Source: an uncultured Pseudomonadota bacterium (GTDB lineage: Bacteria > Myxococcota_A > Polyangia > HGW-17). From it: 6,314 nt of DNA. The translations under genes and the position numbers were made by a program. A model generated the notes under the pieces. The model ran no database searches, was not told the origin of the DNA, and saw nothing but the letters and a program-made list of their open reading frames with translations. Every line of letters begins with the position of its first letter. Positions within the stretch are counted from its first letter, which is position 1. The stretch is taken from assembly GCA_938004375.1 (NCBI GenBank), contig CALKWH010000233.1:1-6314 (forward strand), in the 5' to 3' direction. Positions 5,101 through 6,314 of this stretch are shown piece by piece.

Positions 5101-6270
5101 ATGAGAAAATTAATGGGAATCTTGATGATCACGGCGTTCTTCGCGCCCGGTGCGGCCTACGCCCAGCAGTACGACTGGCAGGTGCGCAACTCGATGAAGA
5201 CGAACTTCGAGCAACTCAACCAGTACTGCCCGGTGGCCGGACGCCCCGACGACCTGGGGCGCTGCAAGACCCTGGCGAAGAACATCCGCGGCCAGGTGGA
5301 CCGCGTGGAGCCGCAGAACCGCTCCATCGCCGAGTTCAAGAAGGTCGCCGAGCTACTGGCCAAGATTGAAAAGAAGATCCCCGAGTGGGAGAACGCCGAA
5401 AAGGCCGACGCAGAGGCGAAAAAACAGCATGAAATCATGAGCGAGGAGTTCAAGAACAAGATCCGTTCCCACGGCATCGTCGGCTCGATCTGGGAGATGA
5501 AGAACGACCCGAAAAAGCGCATCGAGCTGGTGGCCGACCTGCTGGTGAAAGACGCCGAGCGCGCCAAGGCCATGGAGAAGGACTTCCTCGAGCCGTGCAA
5601 GGCCGGCAAGTACGCCACCGCCCGCACGTTCTCGAAGGACACCGCCTGGGACCACCCGAAGAACGCCTGCGACGTGGCCCAGAACTGGCGCGCCTACTTC
5701 AAGGCCTACGTCGAGCGCGTGGTCGCCCACGTCCGGGACGAGACCATCCGCACCATGGGCTTTCACCTGAAGAACCTGGAGGAGAAGGGCGAACTGTACG
5801 AGTTCGACATGCCCCGGCTGGTGAATCCCCAGGCCGAGGTGGCCGGCTTCGTGACGAAGTACGAGGCGATCTGCAAGGAGTTCGGCATCCCGCTGGACGC
5901 CGCCTTCTTCCAGGGCGTGGTCGACGCCGCGAAGCCCTACGCCGAGACCCTGAAGAAGGCCGGCGGCGTGCAGCGCTGGGACTCCAAGGCCAGCTTCTCG
6001 GACGGCGCGGTCGCGGCCGCGTTCAAGAAGGCTTTGGGCGACGCGAAACTGAGCGTGAAGAAGATCGGCCTGACCCACTCTGATTATTCGATCACCAAAA
6101 ACGGCCTGGGGATCCCGCTCTACAAGATCCGCTCCGGCTTCGCCATGGTCAAGGCCGACGGCGAGAGCGCCTGCCGCATCTACTACCTCACGGCCCGCGC
6201 CGAGTACGAGGGCGGCCGCAAGGGCTACACCAAGCCCGCCCTGGACTTCGACCGCAAGACCACCGGCTTT
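5101..6270 (+). CDS. Exported Lys/Glu-rich helical protein of unknown function (3' end lost at adapter)
   Basis: The frame is open from ATG 5101 to the adapter junction, giving 390 residues with no stop. AAGGAG at 5089-5094, six bases upstream, supports this start; an in-frame ATG at 5113 has no comparable site. The N-terminus is a Sec signal peptide: MRKLMG, a hydrophobic stretch, and APGAAYA followed by QQYDW, with likely signal peptidase I cleavage after Ala21 and no lipobox. The mature protein should be periplasmic or secreted. It is charged and mostly helical; residues about 75-125 are rich in Lys, Glu and Ala and could form a coiled coil. Cysteines are at 43, 55, 166, 190, 258 and 358, so disulfides are possible. 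The last visible part (about 340-390) looks more beta-like, with CRIYYLTARAEYEGG. I recognise no family or catalytic motif. Translating past 6270 would add the false tail RSEERRVGKECRSR, which is adapter. It is transcribed away from the lipoprotein-permease operon. Confidence 0.88.
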
Positions 6271-6314
6271 AGATCGGAAGAGCGTCGTGTAGGGAAAGAG
6301 TGTAGATCTCGGTG
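6271..6314. other. Illumina P5/TruSeq adapter, reverse complement (3' contig end)
   Basis: The final 44 bases begin AGATCGGAAGAGCGTCGTGT and continue through AGGGAAAGAGTGTAGATCTC into GGTG. This is the exact reverse complement of the Illumina universal (read 1/P5 side) adapter. In the frame of the preceding gene it reads RSEERRVGKECRSR, a peptide familiar from adapter-contaminated database entries. Genomic sequence ends at 6270. Confidence 0.99.

Noticed and set aside
4911..5132. N-terminal extension of the small lipoprotein to a start at 5132
   Set aside because: It would bury the lipobox signal at ATG 4910, would run into the divergent gene, and has a basic composition unlike a protein domain.
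5353..6078. Minus-strand frame of 241 codons opposite the exported-protein gene
   Set aside because: Its Leu/Val/Gly/His composition is typical of antisense frames in GC-rich genes. The plus strand has a start, Shine-Dalgarno, signal peptide and continuous coding.

Overview
The window is a GC-rich, gene-dense bacterial contig of about 6.2 kb. Illumina adapter sequence sits at both ends (degenerate at roughly 41-89, exact at 6271-6314), so the usable biological sequence is about 90-6270. The protein content suggests a Myxococcota-like (deltaproteobacterial-type) Gram-negative: strong G/C at third codon positions, two lipoproteins, another exported protein, and a surface protein that combines myxococcal-type cysteine-rich repeats with RCC1 repeats. 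This lineage is an inference from protein style; there is no rRNA or marker gene to prove it.

Layout. (1) 90-885, +: the C-terminal 264 residues of an unrecognised, beta-rich protein whose start is lost at the adapter junction. (2) 886-1018: a short intergenic region with a (TTCGAT)n microsatellite, two small palindromes and a candidate promoter. (3) 1019-2959, +: a 646-residue lipoprotein with five six-cysteine modules, one four-cysteine module and a seven-bladed RCC1-type propeller carrying a regular cysteine pair in every blade. (4) 2965-4317, -: a 12-TM APC-superfamily amino-acid permease, tail to tail with the RCC1 gene and only 5 bp from it. (5) 4332-4910, -: a small unrecognised lipoprotein directly upstream of the permease, probably in the same operon. 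(6) 4911-5100: a divergent control region with a pyrimidine tract, a copy of the 9-mer TGAAATTTC that also covers the lipoprotein start codon, and a 7-bp hairpin abutting a Shine-Dalgarno site. (7) 5101-6270, +: an exported, Lys/Glu-rich helical protein that runs off the end at the 3' adapter.

How the genes fit together. Four of the five gene products carry, or probably carry, an envelope or export signal or are membrane proteins, so this is an envelope/surface locus. The lipoprotein-permease pair is the only convincing operon. I see no mobile element, CRISPR array, RNA gene or recognisable defence or biosynthetic system, and I do not claim a new system. The most distinctive items are the cysteine-patterned RCC1 lipoprotein, with its exact 150-bp repeat register and near-identical DNA blocks, and the small sequence symmetries in the two control regions. 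The adapter ends matter in practice because uncorrected translations would carry artificial peptide tails.
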